Translations under genes and position numbers: made by a program
DNA from: Pelotomaculum sp. UBA3102
GTDB taxonomy: Bacteria > Bacillota > Desulfotomaculia > Desulfotomaculales > Pelotomaculaceae
NCBI GenBank assembly: GCA_002365865.1
Contig: DFAQ01000045.1
Coordinates: 18,455-32,994 of the forward strand
Reading direction: 5' to 3'
DNA: 14,540 nt
Shown here: piece by piece, positions 1-7,093 of the stretch
Layout: every line of letters starts with the position of its first letter
Numbering within the stretch: the first letter of the stretch is position 1
Notes under the pieces: model-generated
What the model was told of the DNA's origin: nothing
The model's database searches: none
What the model saw: only the letters and a program-made list of their open reading frames with translations

Positions 1-67
1 TGATTCTACAAAAATATTCTTATTCCTCCACTAAAAAAAGAAAATTTCATATATCTTAAAAATTTTT

Positions 68-1231
68 TTACCGGTGCTTTTTCGCCGGCAAAAAATCTGC
101 CGGCTTTTCAGGGGAAAGGCCGGACCAAAACCGGATCGCCCGCACGATTCTTTGGGCCGCGCGCCCGTCCCCGTAAGGATTTACGGCGGCGGCCATTTTT
201 TCATAATGTTTTTGATCGCTCAAAAGTTTCATCGTCTCACCGGCCACCGCATTCCGGGCGGTCCCCACCAACTTGACCGTTCCGGCTTCCACCGCCTCGG
301 GGCGTTCGGTAGTATCGCGCAGTACCAGCACCGGCTTGCCCAGAGACGGCGCCTCCTCCTGGATACCGCCTGAGTCGCTCAGCACCAGGTAACTGCGCCC
401 GACCAGATTCACAAAAGGCTGGTAATCCATCGGTTCGATCAAGTGAACCTTTTTCAGCCCGCCCAGTTCTTCCTCGACCACGCTGCGCACCGCCGGGTTT
501 TTATGCACCGGGAAAACTACTTCTGCGCACGGGCATGCTTCCGTCACTTCCCGGAGCGCCCTGTAGATCTCCCGCATCGGCCCGCCGAGGTTTTCCCTTC
601 TGTGGGTTGTCACCAGGATCACCCTGCTGTTGTCGTAGTCAATTTGGTTCAGCACCGGATCCGCGAAGCGGTAACCCGGCCGCACAACGGCCAGCAAGGC
701 GTCTATCACCGTGTTCCCGGTAACAAAAACGGAAGCGCTTTTTACTCCTTCCGACAATAAATTTTCTCTGGCCCGGGCTGTCGGGGCAAAATTCAGATCG
801 GCCAGGACCCCGGTCAGATGACGGTTTATTTCTTCAGGAAAGGGAGAATGCTTGTTAAAGGTCCTCAAGCCCGCCTCCACATGCCCGACTGGTATTTGCA
901 AATAAAAGGAGGCCAGCGCGGCAACAAAAGTAGTGGTTGTATCGCCATGCACCAGGACCAGGTCCGGCAGCTCGGTTTCAAGCACCCGCCGGAGCCCGTA
1001 CAAGGTACGCCCGGTAATATCGAAAAGATTCTGTCCCTGCCGCATGATATTCAGGTCGTGTGCCGGTTCGATCCCAAACAGCTCCAGCACCTGGTCCAGC
1101 ATTTCCCGGTGCTGTGCCGTAACCGTGACCCGGCATTCTATTTCGCCCCGGTATTTTTCCAGCTCCTTGATCAGGGGCGCCATTTTAATCGCTTCCGGCC
1201 TGGTCCCGAAAACTGCCATAACTTTTAACAA
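68..1231 (-). CDS. wecB: UDP-N-acetylglucosamine 2-epimerase (non-hydrolysing)
   Basis: Cytoplasmic enzyme that interconverts UDP-GlcNAc and UDP-ManNAc, supplying ManNAc for cell-wall teichoic-acid linkage units or surface polysaccharide. The 387 residues match the usual length, with the family signatures in order: GTRPE at 9-13, HGDT at 95-98, HVEAGLRT at 117-124, PEEINR at 132-137, THRRENLG at 209-216, SDSGGIQEE at 285-293 and TERPE at 308-312. The start is TTG: AAGGAG lies 9 bases upstream of it, whereas the first ATG, four codons in, is about 21 bases from that SD. It is the last gene of the minus-strand run, 80 bases beyond the MazG-like gene; that gap has no convincing terminator or -35/-10 pair. 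The symbol mnaA is used for the same enzyme in Gram-positives. Family assignment is very secure; which polymer it feeds is inference. Confidence 0.96.
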   Translation of the reverse strand: MLKVMAVFGTRPEAIKMAPLIKELEKYRGEIECRVTVTAQHREMLDQVLELFGIEPAHDLNIMRQGQNLFDITGRTLYGLRRVLETELPDLVLVHGDTTTTFVAALASFYLQIPVGHVEAGLRTFNKHSPFPEEINRHLTGVLADLNFAPTARARENLLSEGVKSASVFVTGNTVIDALLAVVRPGYRFADPVLNQIDYDNSRVILVTTHRRENLGGPMREIYRALREVTEACPCAEVVFPVHKNPAVRSVVEEELGGLKKVHLIEPMDYQPFVNLVGRSYLVLSDSGGIQEEAPSLGKPVLVLRDTTERPEAVEAGTVKLVGTARNAVAGETMKLLSDQKHYEKMAAAVNPYGDGRAAQRIVRAIRFWSGLSPEKPADFLPAKKHR

Positions 1232-1311
1232 TAAGTACCGCTCCTTGCCGCCACTATGATTAATATTTACTATATCTGTTTTTTATACCTGGTAAGTAAT
1301 TTTCTGTATTT

Positions 1312-1629
1312 TCAATCATCTAACTTTAGATAACCTTTTTTAACCAGTTTCTCAATATGTTCCTCCCGTGCCTGTTCCAAATCCACCCCGTAATACTCCT
1401 CCAGCACAAACATCATGGAAGCGGCGGTCTGAGCCACGTCCAGCAGTTCACGGGCAATAATATTCATTACTTCCTTTTCTTCACGCTTTTCTGTTTCTCC
1501 AGACAGTCCCCGCAGCTTGCCGATGCCCTGGGCCAGTTCGCCGGCCTCTTCCATTAACTTGATGGCGGTAGATTCGATGGTCGGGGAAAGGTTATTCAAT
1601 CTCGGAAGGGAGATAATTTTTTTCTGCAT
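1312..1629 (-). CDS. MazG-like nucleotide pyrophosphohydrolase
   Basis: Small all-alpha protein (105 aa) with the metal-binding pattern of the MazG/dUTPase-like superfamily: EEAGE at 27-31 (EExxE) and ELLD at 61-64 (ExxD). The 29 residues between the two motifs are slightly more than in classical MazG. Members hydrolyse (d)NTPs to the monophosphate and pyrophosphate; the substrate cannot be read from the sequence. The ATG start has AGAGGT about 7 bases upstream. The gene begins 38 bases inside the end of the dCMP deaminase gene, in another frame, so the two are almost certainly translationally coupled. That pairing suggests deoxycytidine or deoxyuridine nucleotides as substrate (inference). 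It is too short for full-length two-domain MazG. Confidence 0.82.
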   Translation of the reverse strand: MQKKIISLPRLNNLSPTIESTAIKLMEEAGELAQGIGKLRGLSGETEKREEKEVMNIIARELLDVAQTAASMMFVLEEYYGVDLEQAREEHIEKLVKKGYLKLDD

Positions 1630-2089
1630 GGCCTGTACCTCTTGATTCCGCTTTATATCTTACCGTTTCCACACCGGCTTCTTTAAGCATCTCCAGCGCC
1701 AGTTGATCGGGGTAATCCCCCCGGAAAACCACTTTTTTGATTCCCGCGTTAATCATCAGCTTGGCACATAAAACGCACGGCTGGTGCGTAATATAATAAA
1801 CGGCACCCTTGATGGCGGTGCCGTAAACCGCAGCCTGAATCAGTGCGTTTTGTTCTGCGTGCAGGCCGCGGCAAAGTTCGTGGCGCTCACCGGGCGGAAC
1901 CTTTCTTTGCTCACGCAGGCAACCGGTTTCCAGGCAGTGCCTCAGACCGGCCGGCGCCCCGTTGTAACCCGTGGCTAAAATTCGCCGGTCCCTGACAATG
2001 ACGGCCCCCACCCGCCGCCGGATACAGGTGGAACGGCCGGCCACAACTTTTGCTATTTCCAGGAAATATTCATCCCAGCCGGGTCTCAC
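1592..2089 (-). CDS. comEB: dCMP deaminase (ComEB family)
   Basis: Zinc-dependent cytoplasmic enzyme that deaminates dCMP to dUMP, the substrate of thymidylate synthase. It carries the cytidine/deoxycytidylate deaminase signature: HAEQNAL, with the zinc His and catalytic Glu, then PCVLCAK, the PCxxC zinc cysteines about 30 residues later. It also has the TGYNGAPAG substrate loop near the N-terminus. I place the start at GTG 2089 (165 aa, beginning MRPGWDEYF) because AGGTGG lies 5 bases upstream and the next-door glyA stop forms part of that SD. An in-frame GTG at 2098 would add three residues but has no SD. It follows glyA directly and overlaps the MazG-like gene. Despite the Bacillus name there are no competence genes here; a role in pyrimidine nucleotide supply is more likely. 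Confidence 0.92.
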   Translation of the reverse strand: MRPGWDEYFLEIAKVVAGRSTCIRRRVGAVIVRDRRILATGYNGAPAGLRHCLETGCLREQRKVPPGERHELCRGLHAEQNALIQAAVYGTAIKGAVYYITHQPCVLCAKLMINAGIKKVVFRGDYPDQLALEMLKEAGVETVRYKAESRGTGHAEKNYLPSEIE

Positions 2090-2099
2090 ATGTCCCACC

Positions 2100-3347
2100 T
2101 CAATAAAGGGGATAACGCTTACAGATTTCCGCTGTCTTCTCCCGGGCAGATGTCAGTTTCGCCCGGTCTTCCCGGTTGATAACCGCAAAATTCATTATTT
2201 CCGCAATCTGCCTCATATCTGCTTCTCCCAGCCCGCGGGAGGTAACCGCCGGGGTGCCGATCCTGATCCCGCTGGCGATATTGGGCGGCTTGGGGTCAAA
2301 GGGAATCGCGTTCTTGTTTACCGTGACCCCCACTTCATCAAAAAGCTCCTGGGCTTCACGGCCCGTAATGCCCTTATTCCTCAAGTCAACCAGGATCAAA
2401 TGATTATCGGTGCCCCCTGAGACCAGCTCAAACCCGTGCTCCATCAGCGCCGCCGCCAGCACCCGGGCATTATTGACCACTTCCTGCTGGTACTCCTTAA
2501 ATCCCGGTTCCAGCGCTTCTTTCAGCGCCACCGCCTTGGCCGCGATCACGTGCATCAGGGGCCCGCCCTGGATGCCGGGGAAAATCGCCTTATTGATTTT
2601 GGCGCCGTACTTTTCGCCGTCGCGGCTCATGATCAAACCGCCCCTGGGACCGCGCAACGTTTTATGGGTGGTGGTGGTGACCACGTCTGCGTAAGGCACC
2701 GGGCTCATGTGCAGGCCGGCCGCCACCAGCCCGGCAATATGGGCCATATCTACCATCAGGTAGGCCCCTAACTCTTCGGCGATCTCCTTGAATTTATAAA
2801 AATCAAGCGCACGCGGGTAGGCGCTCGCGCCGGCCACGATTAATTTTGGCTTGCTCTCATAAGCAGCGCCGAACACATCTTCATAATTAATCTGACCACT
2901 GTCTTTTTCCACACCGTAAAAACTGAAATTGAAATACTTACCTGAAATATTGACGGGACTGCCGTGGGTAAGGTGTCCGCCGTGGGCGAGGTTCATACCC
3001 AAGATGGCATCGCCTGGATTGAGCAGAGCGAAGTAAACCGCCGTGTTGGCTTGCGCTCCGGAATGAGGCTGCGCATTCACGTAATCCGCTCCGAACAACT
3101 CGCGGGCCCGGGAGATGGCCAGGTTTTCGGCCAGGTCCACGAACTCGCATCCCCCGTAATAACGGCGCCCGGGGTAGCCCTCGGCGTACTTGTTGGTCAG
3201 AACCGACCCCTGGGCTTCCATGACCGCGCGACTGGCCACGTTTTCAGAAGCGATCAATTCCAAAGTGTCGCGCTGTCTCCCGGTTTCCAAATCTATTACC
3301 CGGAAAATTTCTGAGTCAACTTCAGATAAAGGGCGCATTAAGCTCAT
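2100..3347 (-). CDS. glyA: Serine hydroxymethyltransferase
   Basis: PLP enzyme that transfers the serine hydroxymethyl group to tetrahydrofolate, giving glycine and 5,10-methylene-THF, which thymidylate synthase also uses. The 415 residues are the normal bacterial length. Visible landmarks are LIASEN at 31-36, the YAEGYPGRRYYGG folate/PLP loop at 54-66, DMAHIAG at 200-206 (Asp and His contacting PLP) and the Schiff-base lysine K229 in THKTLRGPRGG. The start is ATG 3347, with GGGGAGG 9 bases upstream. The reading frame is open for 25 more codons upstream to 3422, but that extension overlaps rpiB and is not family-like. It lies 49 bases after rpiB, as in the Bacillus ywlF-ywlG-glyA order but without ywlG. 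The downstream dCMP deaminase makes the pair a dTMP-precursor cluster (inference). Confidence 0.97.
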   Translation of the reverse strand: MSLMRPLSEVDSEIFRVIDLETGRQRDTLELIASENVASRAVMEAQGSVLTNKYAEGYPGRRYYGGCEFVDLAENLAISRARELFGADYVNAQPHSGAQANTAVYFALLNPGDAILGMNLAHGGHLTHGSPVNISGKYFNFSFYGVEKDSGQINYEDVFGAAYESKPKLIVAGASAYPRALDFYKFKEIAEELGAYLMVDMAHIAGLVAAGLHMSPVPYADVVTTTTHKTLRGPRGGLIMSRDGEKYGAKINKAIFPGIQGGPLMHVIAAKAVALKEALEPGFKEYQQEVVNNARVLAAALMEHGFELVSGGTDNHLILVDLRNKGITGREAQELFDEVGVTVNKNAIPFDPKPPNIASGIRIGTPAVTSRGLGEADMRQIAEIMNFAVINREDRAKLTSAREKTAEICKRYPLY

Positions 3348-3396
3348 AACTACTATCCTCCCCAGTACCGGAAAAATTCCTGCTTGTGCCTGCCGG

Positions 3397-3849
3397 TTAA
3401 CACCGGCTATACTTTTGTTCAATAGAACTTATTTTTTTCACCCGGCGGGCATGGCGCCCCCCCTGAAATTCCGCCTGCAGCCAGGTTTTTACAATATCCC
3501 CGGCCAGTCCGGGGCCAATCACTCTTTGTCCCATAGTCAAGATGTTAGCATTGTTGTGCTCCCTGGAAGCCCTGGCGGAAAAAGTATCGTGACACTGCGC
3601 GGCCCTTATTCCCGGCACCTTGTTGGCAGCCACGGCCACTCCGATGCCGGTGCCGCAGCACAGGATGCCGCGCTCAAACTTACCACCGCCCACCGCTTCA
3701 GCCACTGCCAGGGCAAAATCGGGATAATCCGCCGGTTCTTCAGAAAAAGTGCCGAAATCCTCAAACTCGATGCCGGATTCACGGAGCAACCGGATTACTT
3801 CGTTTTTTAACCTGAATCCCCCGTGATCGCCGGCAACCGCAATTTTCAT
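3397..3849 (-). CDS. rpiB: Ribose-5-phosphate isomerase B
   Basis: Interconverts ribose 5-phosphate and ribulose 5-phosphate in the non-oxidative pentose phosphate pathway. The 150 residues are typical of the RpiB/LacAB family. AGDHGG at 6-11 binds the substrate, the catalytic cysteine is C65 in CCGTGIG (64-70), and H98/N99 in EHNNAN and the basic R133/R136 segment complete the phosphate site. The ATG start has GAAGAAGG about 9 bases upstream. The C-terminal 20 residues after GGRHARRV are a lysine-rich tail and look non-essential. The RpiB identity over LacA/LacB is supported by the neighbourhood, which is the ywlF position of Bacillus between the YwlE phosphatase and glyA. A TATAAT element at 3873-3878 may give it a promoter of its own. 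Confidence 0.95.
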   Translation of the reverse strand: MKIAVAGDHGGFRLKNEVIRLLRESGIEFEDFGTFSEEPADYPDFALAVAEAVGGGKFERGILCCGTGIGVAVAANKVPGIRAAQCHDTFSARASREHNNANILTMGQRVIGPGLAGDIVKTWLQAEFQGGRHARRVKKISSIEQKYSRC

Positions 3850-3872
3850 ATCATTTAACCTTCTTCACTGAG

Positions 3873-3878
3873 ATTATA
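3873..3878 (-). promoter_or_regulatory. Possible -10 element before rpiB
   Basis: A perfect TATAAT on the minus strand ends 23 bases before the rpiB ATG. No -35 hexamer is visible at 16 to 18 bases, because the upstream DNA is an AT run. If used, transcription would begin almost at the SD. It could be chance in AT-rich DNA. Confidence 0.3.
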
Positions 3879-3936
3879 GTATTAAATCAATAAATAAAAG
3901 GTCTCGACAAAATCCCCCATAATAAAAGTTCTACGG

Positions 3937-3977
3937 TAAAGAGAGATTTCCTCTTTAGTCCCCGTTAAAAAACGGGG
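3937..3977. other. Two tandem hairpins between ywlE-like gene and rpiB
   Basis: Two perfect inverted repeats lie 2 bases apart. The first is TAAAGAG (3937-3943) with CTCTTTA (3951-3957), loop 7. The second is CCCCGTT (3960-3966) with AACGGGG (3971-3977), loop AAAA. On the minus strand they follow the phosphatase stop by only a few bases, but no T-run follows either stem. On the plus strand the second is followed by GTTGTTTT. The C-rich arm could alternatively pair with GGGGG read from 3914-3918. They may be a weak terminator, a processing site or an mRNA 3'-end stabiliser; the sequence does not decide. Confidence 0.45.
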
Positions 3978-3983
3978 GTTGTT

Positions 3984-4430
3984 TTAAAGCCGGTCCAACA
4001 GCCGGGTAATAAGCTCCTGCAACCTGCGGGCACACTCACGATAGGTTGCCACGGGCTGCCCGACGGGATCCGGCACGTCTGCGCCTCCGTCCGCCCGGGC
4101 ATATTCGGCCAGCGTGAAAATCTTTCCGGCCGCTTCCGGAAGCTTTTCCTTGACCTGCTCCCGGTGGGAGGCGGTCATGGTCAGAATAAGGGCGGCCTCT
4201 GCCACCGCCTTCGGCGTCAGAGGGGAAGCCCTGTGTTCCTCCGTGCTGACCTCCATCCCGGCCAGCACCTCTAATGCCGCATCCGCAGCCGGAGTCCCCT
4301 GTGAAACGTATATCCCCGCCGAAGCAACCTCAATATCACTCCTGCCGCGTTCCTGCAGCAGTTTGCGCGCCAATGCCTCGGCCATAAAGCTGCGGCACGT
4401 ATTGCCGGTGCATACAAACAGGATCTTCAT
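3984..4430 (-). CDS. ywlE: Low-molecular-weight phosphatase, YwlE type (probable protein-arginine phosphatase)
   Basis: LMW-PTP fold protein of 148 residues. The P-loop CTGNTCRS at 7-14 provides nucleophile C7 and R13, and the general acid is D121 in VPDPVG. Classical tyrosine phosphatases have Ile, Leu or Val at the fifth P-loop position (CxGNICRS); this one has Thr11, the residue that gives B. subtilis YwlE its phosphoarginine preference. Protein-arginine phosphatase activity, opposing a McsB-type kinase, is therefore the best reading, but specificity is inferred from one residue plus synteny. The ATG start has AGGTG about 10 bases upstream, and the gene sits 28 bases after mntP. No mcsB is in this window. 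Tyrosine phosphatase activity remains the alternative. Confidence 0.88.
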   Translation of the reverse strand: MKILFVCTGNTCRSFMAEALARKLLQERGRSDIEVASAGIYVSQGTPAADAALEVLAGMEVSTEEHRASPLTPKAVAEAALILTMTASHREQVKEKLPEAAGKIFTLAEYARADGGADVPDPVGQPVATYRECARRLQELITRLLDRL

Positions 4431-4458
4431 AAAAATATTTCACCTGCCACAAGTGTTT

Positions 4459-5001
4459 TTAAAAAAATAACTTTACCCCGATCCCGACCAGGACCAACCC
4501 GCCGGCCAGCTGGGCCTTTTTACCGGCCCACCAGCCCAGGAACCGCCCGAAAATCAGGCCGGAAGCCGCCATCAACCCGGCTACGGCACCTATTATTCCC
4601 GCGGTCAGTAAAAGGTTAACCTTGTGAATGCCCAGAGTAAACCCGACACTCAAAGCATCAATACTAACACTGGTTCCCAGCAACAGCAATCCACAGATAT
4701 TAAATTGCATAGCCACCGGTCCGGTTTCCCCTTTATTATACCAGGCGGAGCGGATCATCCGCACCCCCAGGTAGATTAGAAGCAGTGAGCCGGCAACGGC
4801 GGCCGCACGCCCCATGAGACTTCCCGCAAATCCGCCGGCAAACCACCCGGCCAGGGGCATAAAGATATGAAACAATAATATGGCAATGCTGATCAAAAGG
4901 ATTTGCTTGCGCGCCACCCCGGTCAACCCAATCCCAACGCAGAGAGAAAAAGCATCCGTCCCGAGAGCAACTGCTAAAAAGATCAGGGTTAAAAAGTTCA
5001 T
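4459..5001 (-). CDS. mntP: Manganese efflux pump MntP (DUF204 family)
   Basis: Polytopic inner-membrane protein of 180 residues with about six hydrophobic helices, arranged as two related halves. Each half carries the family's acidic signature, TDAFSLCVGIG with D16 and SIDALSVGF with D115. Known MntP proteins export Mn(II). In Firmicutes the same fold includes YtaF, a sporulation protein, so the exact substrate is less certain than the family. The start is ATG 5001, 5 bases after GGAGG; the adjacent ATG at 5004 is only 2 bases from it and less likely. The SD sits 27 bases after the sua5 stop. Position and order equal Bacillus ywlD, between ywlC and ywlE. Confidence 0.88.
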   Translation of the reverse strand: MNFLTLIFLAVALGTDAFSLCVGIGLTGVARKQILLISIAILLFHIFMPLAGWFAGGFAGSLMGRAAAVAGSLLLIYLGVRMIRSAWYNKGETGPVAMQFNICGLLLLGTSVSIDALSVGFTLGIHKVNLLLTAGIIGAVAGLMAASGLIFGRFLGWWAGKKAQLAGGLVLVGIGVKLFF

Positions 5002-5027
5002 CATTTCCTCCGGCGCCGAAATAAATG

Positions 5028-6092
5028 TCAAGCCTGTACAATTCGCCCGCCCGCGGCCCTTCTCAACCGGTTCATGACCGCCAGGCCAAGCCCGTTGTCT
5101 TGCAACCCTTCCGCCAGGACCAGGTCCACCCCCAGTTCATCGAAGCGACGCAGGGCGGAGTACAATTCAGACGCCACGGTTTCAGGTTTTTTCCGGTTCC
5201 CGGCCAGGACGACTTCCCCGGCAAAAGAAAGATCTTTACCGCCTTGATACGACAGGATACCGACTCGTTTACCGCAGGAGCGCTGTTCTTCTGCCAACTC
5301 AATAATTTTCGCGGCCACGTCCTCCGGCCGGCCTTCCACCAGGACAAGCGGCGCCCGGGGGGCATAGTGAACATACTTCATGCCCGGGGAACGGGGCCTC
5401 GCACCGGGGGAACCGGCACCGGCCGCCGGGTCGATTTCCACTTCGCCTATTATGCCCCGCAGTTCCTCCGGGGTTACGCCTCCCGGCCGTAAAATCACCG
5501 GCACGGGCAGGGTAAGGTCCACAACCGTGGATTCAACCCCTACTCCGGCCGGCCCCCCGTCAAGGACGGCATCAATACGCCCGTTCAGGTCCTGCAGCAC
5601 GTGACCTGCCGTGGTCGGACTGGGCCGGCCGGAAATATTCGCGCTGGGAGCGGCCACCGGCATCCCGGCCGCCCTGATCAGGGCCAGGGCCACCGGGTGG
5701 TCCGGCATGCGTACCGCCACTGTCGGCAGTCCCGCGGTAACCTCGCGGGGAACTCCGCTAAGCACGGGCAGGATCAGGGTGAGCGGGCCCGGCCAGAAGG
5801 CGTCCATCAGCATCCCGGCAGGGCCGGAAACCTGCTGCGCCAGGGAAGTTACCTGCATTCTGTCCGTCACGTGCACAATTACCGGGTTGTCTAGGGGGCG
5901 TCCCTTGGCCTCGAAAATCGAAGCCACTGCTTGCGCGTTGAGTGCGTCCGCACCCAGGCCGTAGACCGTTTCGGTGGGAAAAGCCACCAACCCGCCTTGC
6001 TTCAGGATCCGCGCCGCTTTTTCCATCGCCCGGGTTGCAGGGCGGTCAGGATTTACTTTAATATACTTGGTTGCTATGTTTCTCGTGTTCAC
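5028..6092 (-). CDS. ywlC: Threonylcarbamoyl-AMP synthase (Sua5/YwlC)
   Basis: Makes L-threonylcarbamoyladenylate from threonine, bicarbonate and ATP, the first step of t6A37 modification of ANN-decoding tRNAs. At 354 residues it is the long Sua5 form, not the short YrdC. The Sua5-YciO-YrdC domain spans roughly 20-205 and contains FPTETVYGLGADA at 38-50, KGRP at 63-66 (the KxR motif) and SAN at 150-152. A proline/glycine-rich linker with SPGMKYVHYAP (235-245) follows, then the C-terminal Sua5 domain. The start is GTG with GAGGT 8 bases upstream. A promoter lies about 60 bases upstream, so this is probably the first gene of the ywlC-mntP-ywlE run. TsaD, TsaB and TsaE, the partner enzymes, are not in the window. 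Confidence 0.95.
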   Translation of the reverse strand: MNTRNIATKYIKVNPDRPATRAMEKAARILKQGGLVAFPTETVYGLGADALNAQAVASIFEAKGRPLDNPVIVHVTDRMQVTSLAQQVSGPAGMLMDAFWPGPLTLILPVLSGVPREVTAGLPTVAVRMPDHPVALALIRAAGMPVAAPSANISGRPSPTTAGHVLQDLNGRIDAVLDGGPAGVGVESTVVDLTLPVPVILRPGGVTPEELRGIIGEVEIDPAAGAGSPGARPRSPGMKYVHYAPRAPLVLVEGRPEDVAAKIIELAEEQRSCGKRVGILSYQGGKDLSFAGEVVLAGNRKKPETVASELYSALRRFDELGVDLVLAEGLQDNGLGLAVMNRLRRAAGGRIVQA

Positions 6093-6153
6093 GGTTCAAA
6101 ACCTCGCCAGGATTGACAGAATACAAAAAAAGGATCTTACGGATACTCCATGT

Positions 6154-6182
6154 ATTATAACAAGATAGCGGCAGGCGAACAA
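6154..6182 (-). promoter_or_regulatory. SigA-type extended -10 promoter for ywlC operon
   Basis: The minus strand reads TTGTTC (6177-6182), a 17-base spacer, then TATAAT (6154-6159) preceded by TGT, which gives an extended -10 (TGnTATAAT). The -35 matches only its first three bases, but the extended -10 compensates. Expected initiation is near 6147, leaving a leader of about 55 bases before the GTG of ywlC. The gap after prmC has no strong terminator, so read-through from the prfA operon is also possible. Confidence 0.72.
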
Positions 6183-6225
6183 GAAAAACCCTGCGTCCGG
6201 GAAAACATGGTACGGCCCGGTCTTA

Positions 6226-7092
6226 TCACTGTCCGGCACACCGGGTTCCGGCAACCACCAACCGGTCACGCCCGGCCGGGTCCTTTAAAACCACCGTTTC
6301 CCATTGCGGCCGTTCCAGGAGTCCGGCCATCCCGCGTCCCTGGCCGCACCCGATCTCCAGCAGTAAATATCCTCCCTGCTTCAAAAAACCCGGGGCTTCC
6401 GGAACCAGGCGCCGGTAGGGCTCCAACCCGTCTGCGCCCCCGTCCAGGGAAAGAAGGGGCTCAAACAGCCGGACCTCCCTCGGCAGTCCGGGGAGGTCTT
6501 CTTTGGCTACATACGGCAGATTGGCTGCAATAAGGTCCGCGCCTCCGGCCGGCAGCCGGCCGGCCAGGGATTTGAGCAGGTCGCCGCGGAAGAAAAAGAC
6601 CCTTTCGGCGACACCGTGCCTGGCAGCGTTCGACCGGGCCACGGCCAGCGCCTCCGGAGACAGGTCGCACGCATAAACAACGGCCTGGGGCCGGTAAAAA
6701 GCCAGACTGACTGCTATCGCCCCGCTTCCAGTGCCGACATCGATAATCACCGGGGCAGGCGGTAATATTTTTAATGCTGTTTCTACCAATAACTCCGTTT
6801 CGGGCCGGGGAATCAAAACGCGGGGGTCCACTTTAAATTCAAGCCCCATGAATTCCTTGCATCCGGTCAGGTAAGCCACCGGCTCGCCGGACAACCTCCT
6901 CCCGGCAAGGGCAAAAAACCTGGCCTCTTCTTCCTTTGCCAGGAAACTCTCCCACCTGCGGTACAACCCGGCCCGGTCGAGGCCGGTAACGTGGGAAAGC
7001 AATACTTCGGCATCCAGGGACGGCGTTTCCACACCGTGCTGCTTAAAAAGTTCCCTCGCGGTCCGGACCGCGGACTTAATTGTTGCTGCCAA
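6226..7092 (-). CDS. prmC: Peptide chain release factor glutamine methyltransferase
   Basis: SAM-dependent N5-glutamine methyltransferase that modifies the GGQ glutamine of RF1 and RF2. It has 288 residues: an N-terminal helical substrate-binding domain with PVAYLTG and EFMGLEF (71-86), the RVLIPRPETE segment (91-100), and the Rossmann domain with DVGTGSGAIAVSLA at 118-131. The catalytic NPPY motif is NLPY here (191-194): Asn, second Pro and Tyr are kept, but the first Pro is Leu. The start is TTG 7092, with GGTGG inside the prfA 3' end about 6 bases upstream. Only one base separates it from the prfA stop, so translational coupling to its own substrate gene is likely. Context makes PrmC preferable to other N5-glutamine methyltransferases. 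Confidence 0.95.
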   Translation of the reverse strand: MAATIKSAVRTARELFKQHGVETPSLDAEVLLSHVTGLDRAGLYRRWESFLAKEEEARFFALAGRRLSGEPVAYLTGCKEFMGLEFKVDPRVLIPRPETELLVETALKILPPAPVIIDVGTGSGAIAVSLAFYRPQAVVYACDLSPEALAVARSNAARHGVAERVFFFRGDLLKSLAGRLPAGGADLIAANLPYVAKEDLPGLPREVRLFEPLLSLDGGADGLEPYRRLVPEAPGFLKQGGYLLLEIGCGQGRGMAGLLERPQWETVVLKDPAGRDRLVVAGTRCAGQ

Positions 7093-7093
7093 A

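Noticed and set aside
84..104. GCCGGC inverted repeat near the wecB 3' end as a terminator
   Set aside because: It lies inside the coding frame, and no T-run follows directly on the minus strand.
1232..1311. Promoter for wecB in the gap after the MazG-like gene
   Set aside because: TATAGT and TATAAA occur, but no -35 hexamer sits at 16 to 18 bases; spacings of 15 or 19 would be needed.
3190..3810. Plus-strand open frame of 206 codons across glyA and rpiB
   Set aside because: It spans the antisense of two well-defined genes and their gap, and has a low-complexity translation without recognisable motifs.
3960..3985. Plus-strand intrinsic terminator (CCCCGTT stem then GTTGTTTT)
   Set aside because: No plus-strand gene exists to be terminated, and the T tract is interrupted. 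It is kept only as part of the tandem hairpin feature.
6184..6220. Terminator between prmC and ywlC
   Set aside because: CCGGG/CCCGG gives only a 5-base stem with a 14-base loop, and the TTTTT run is 8 bases away; the nearer CCC/GGG pair is only 3 bases.
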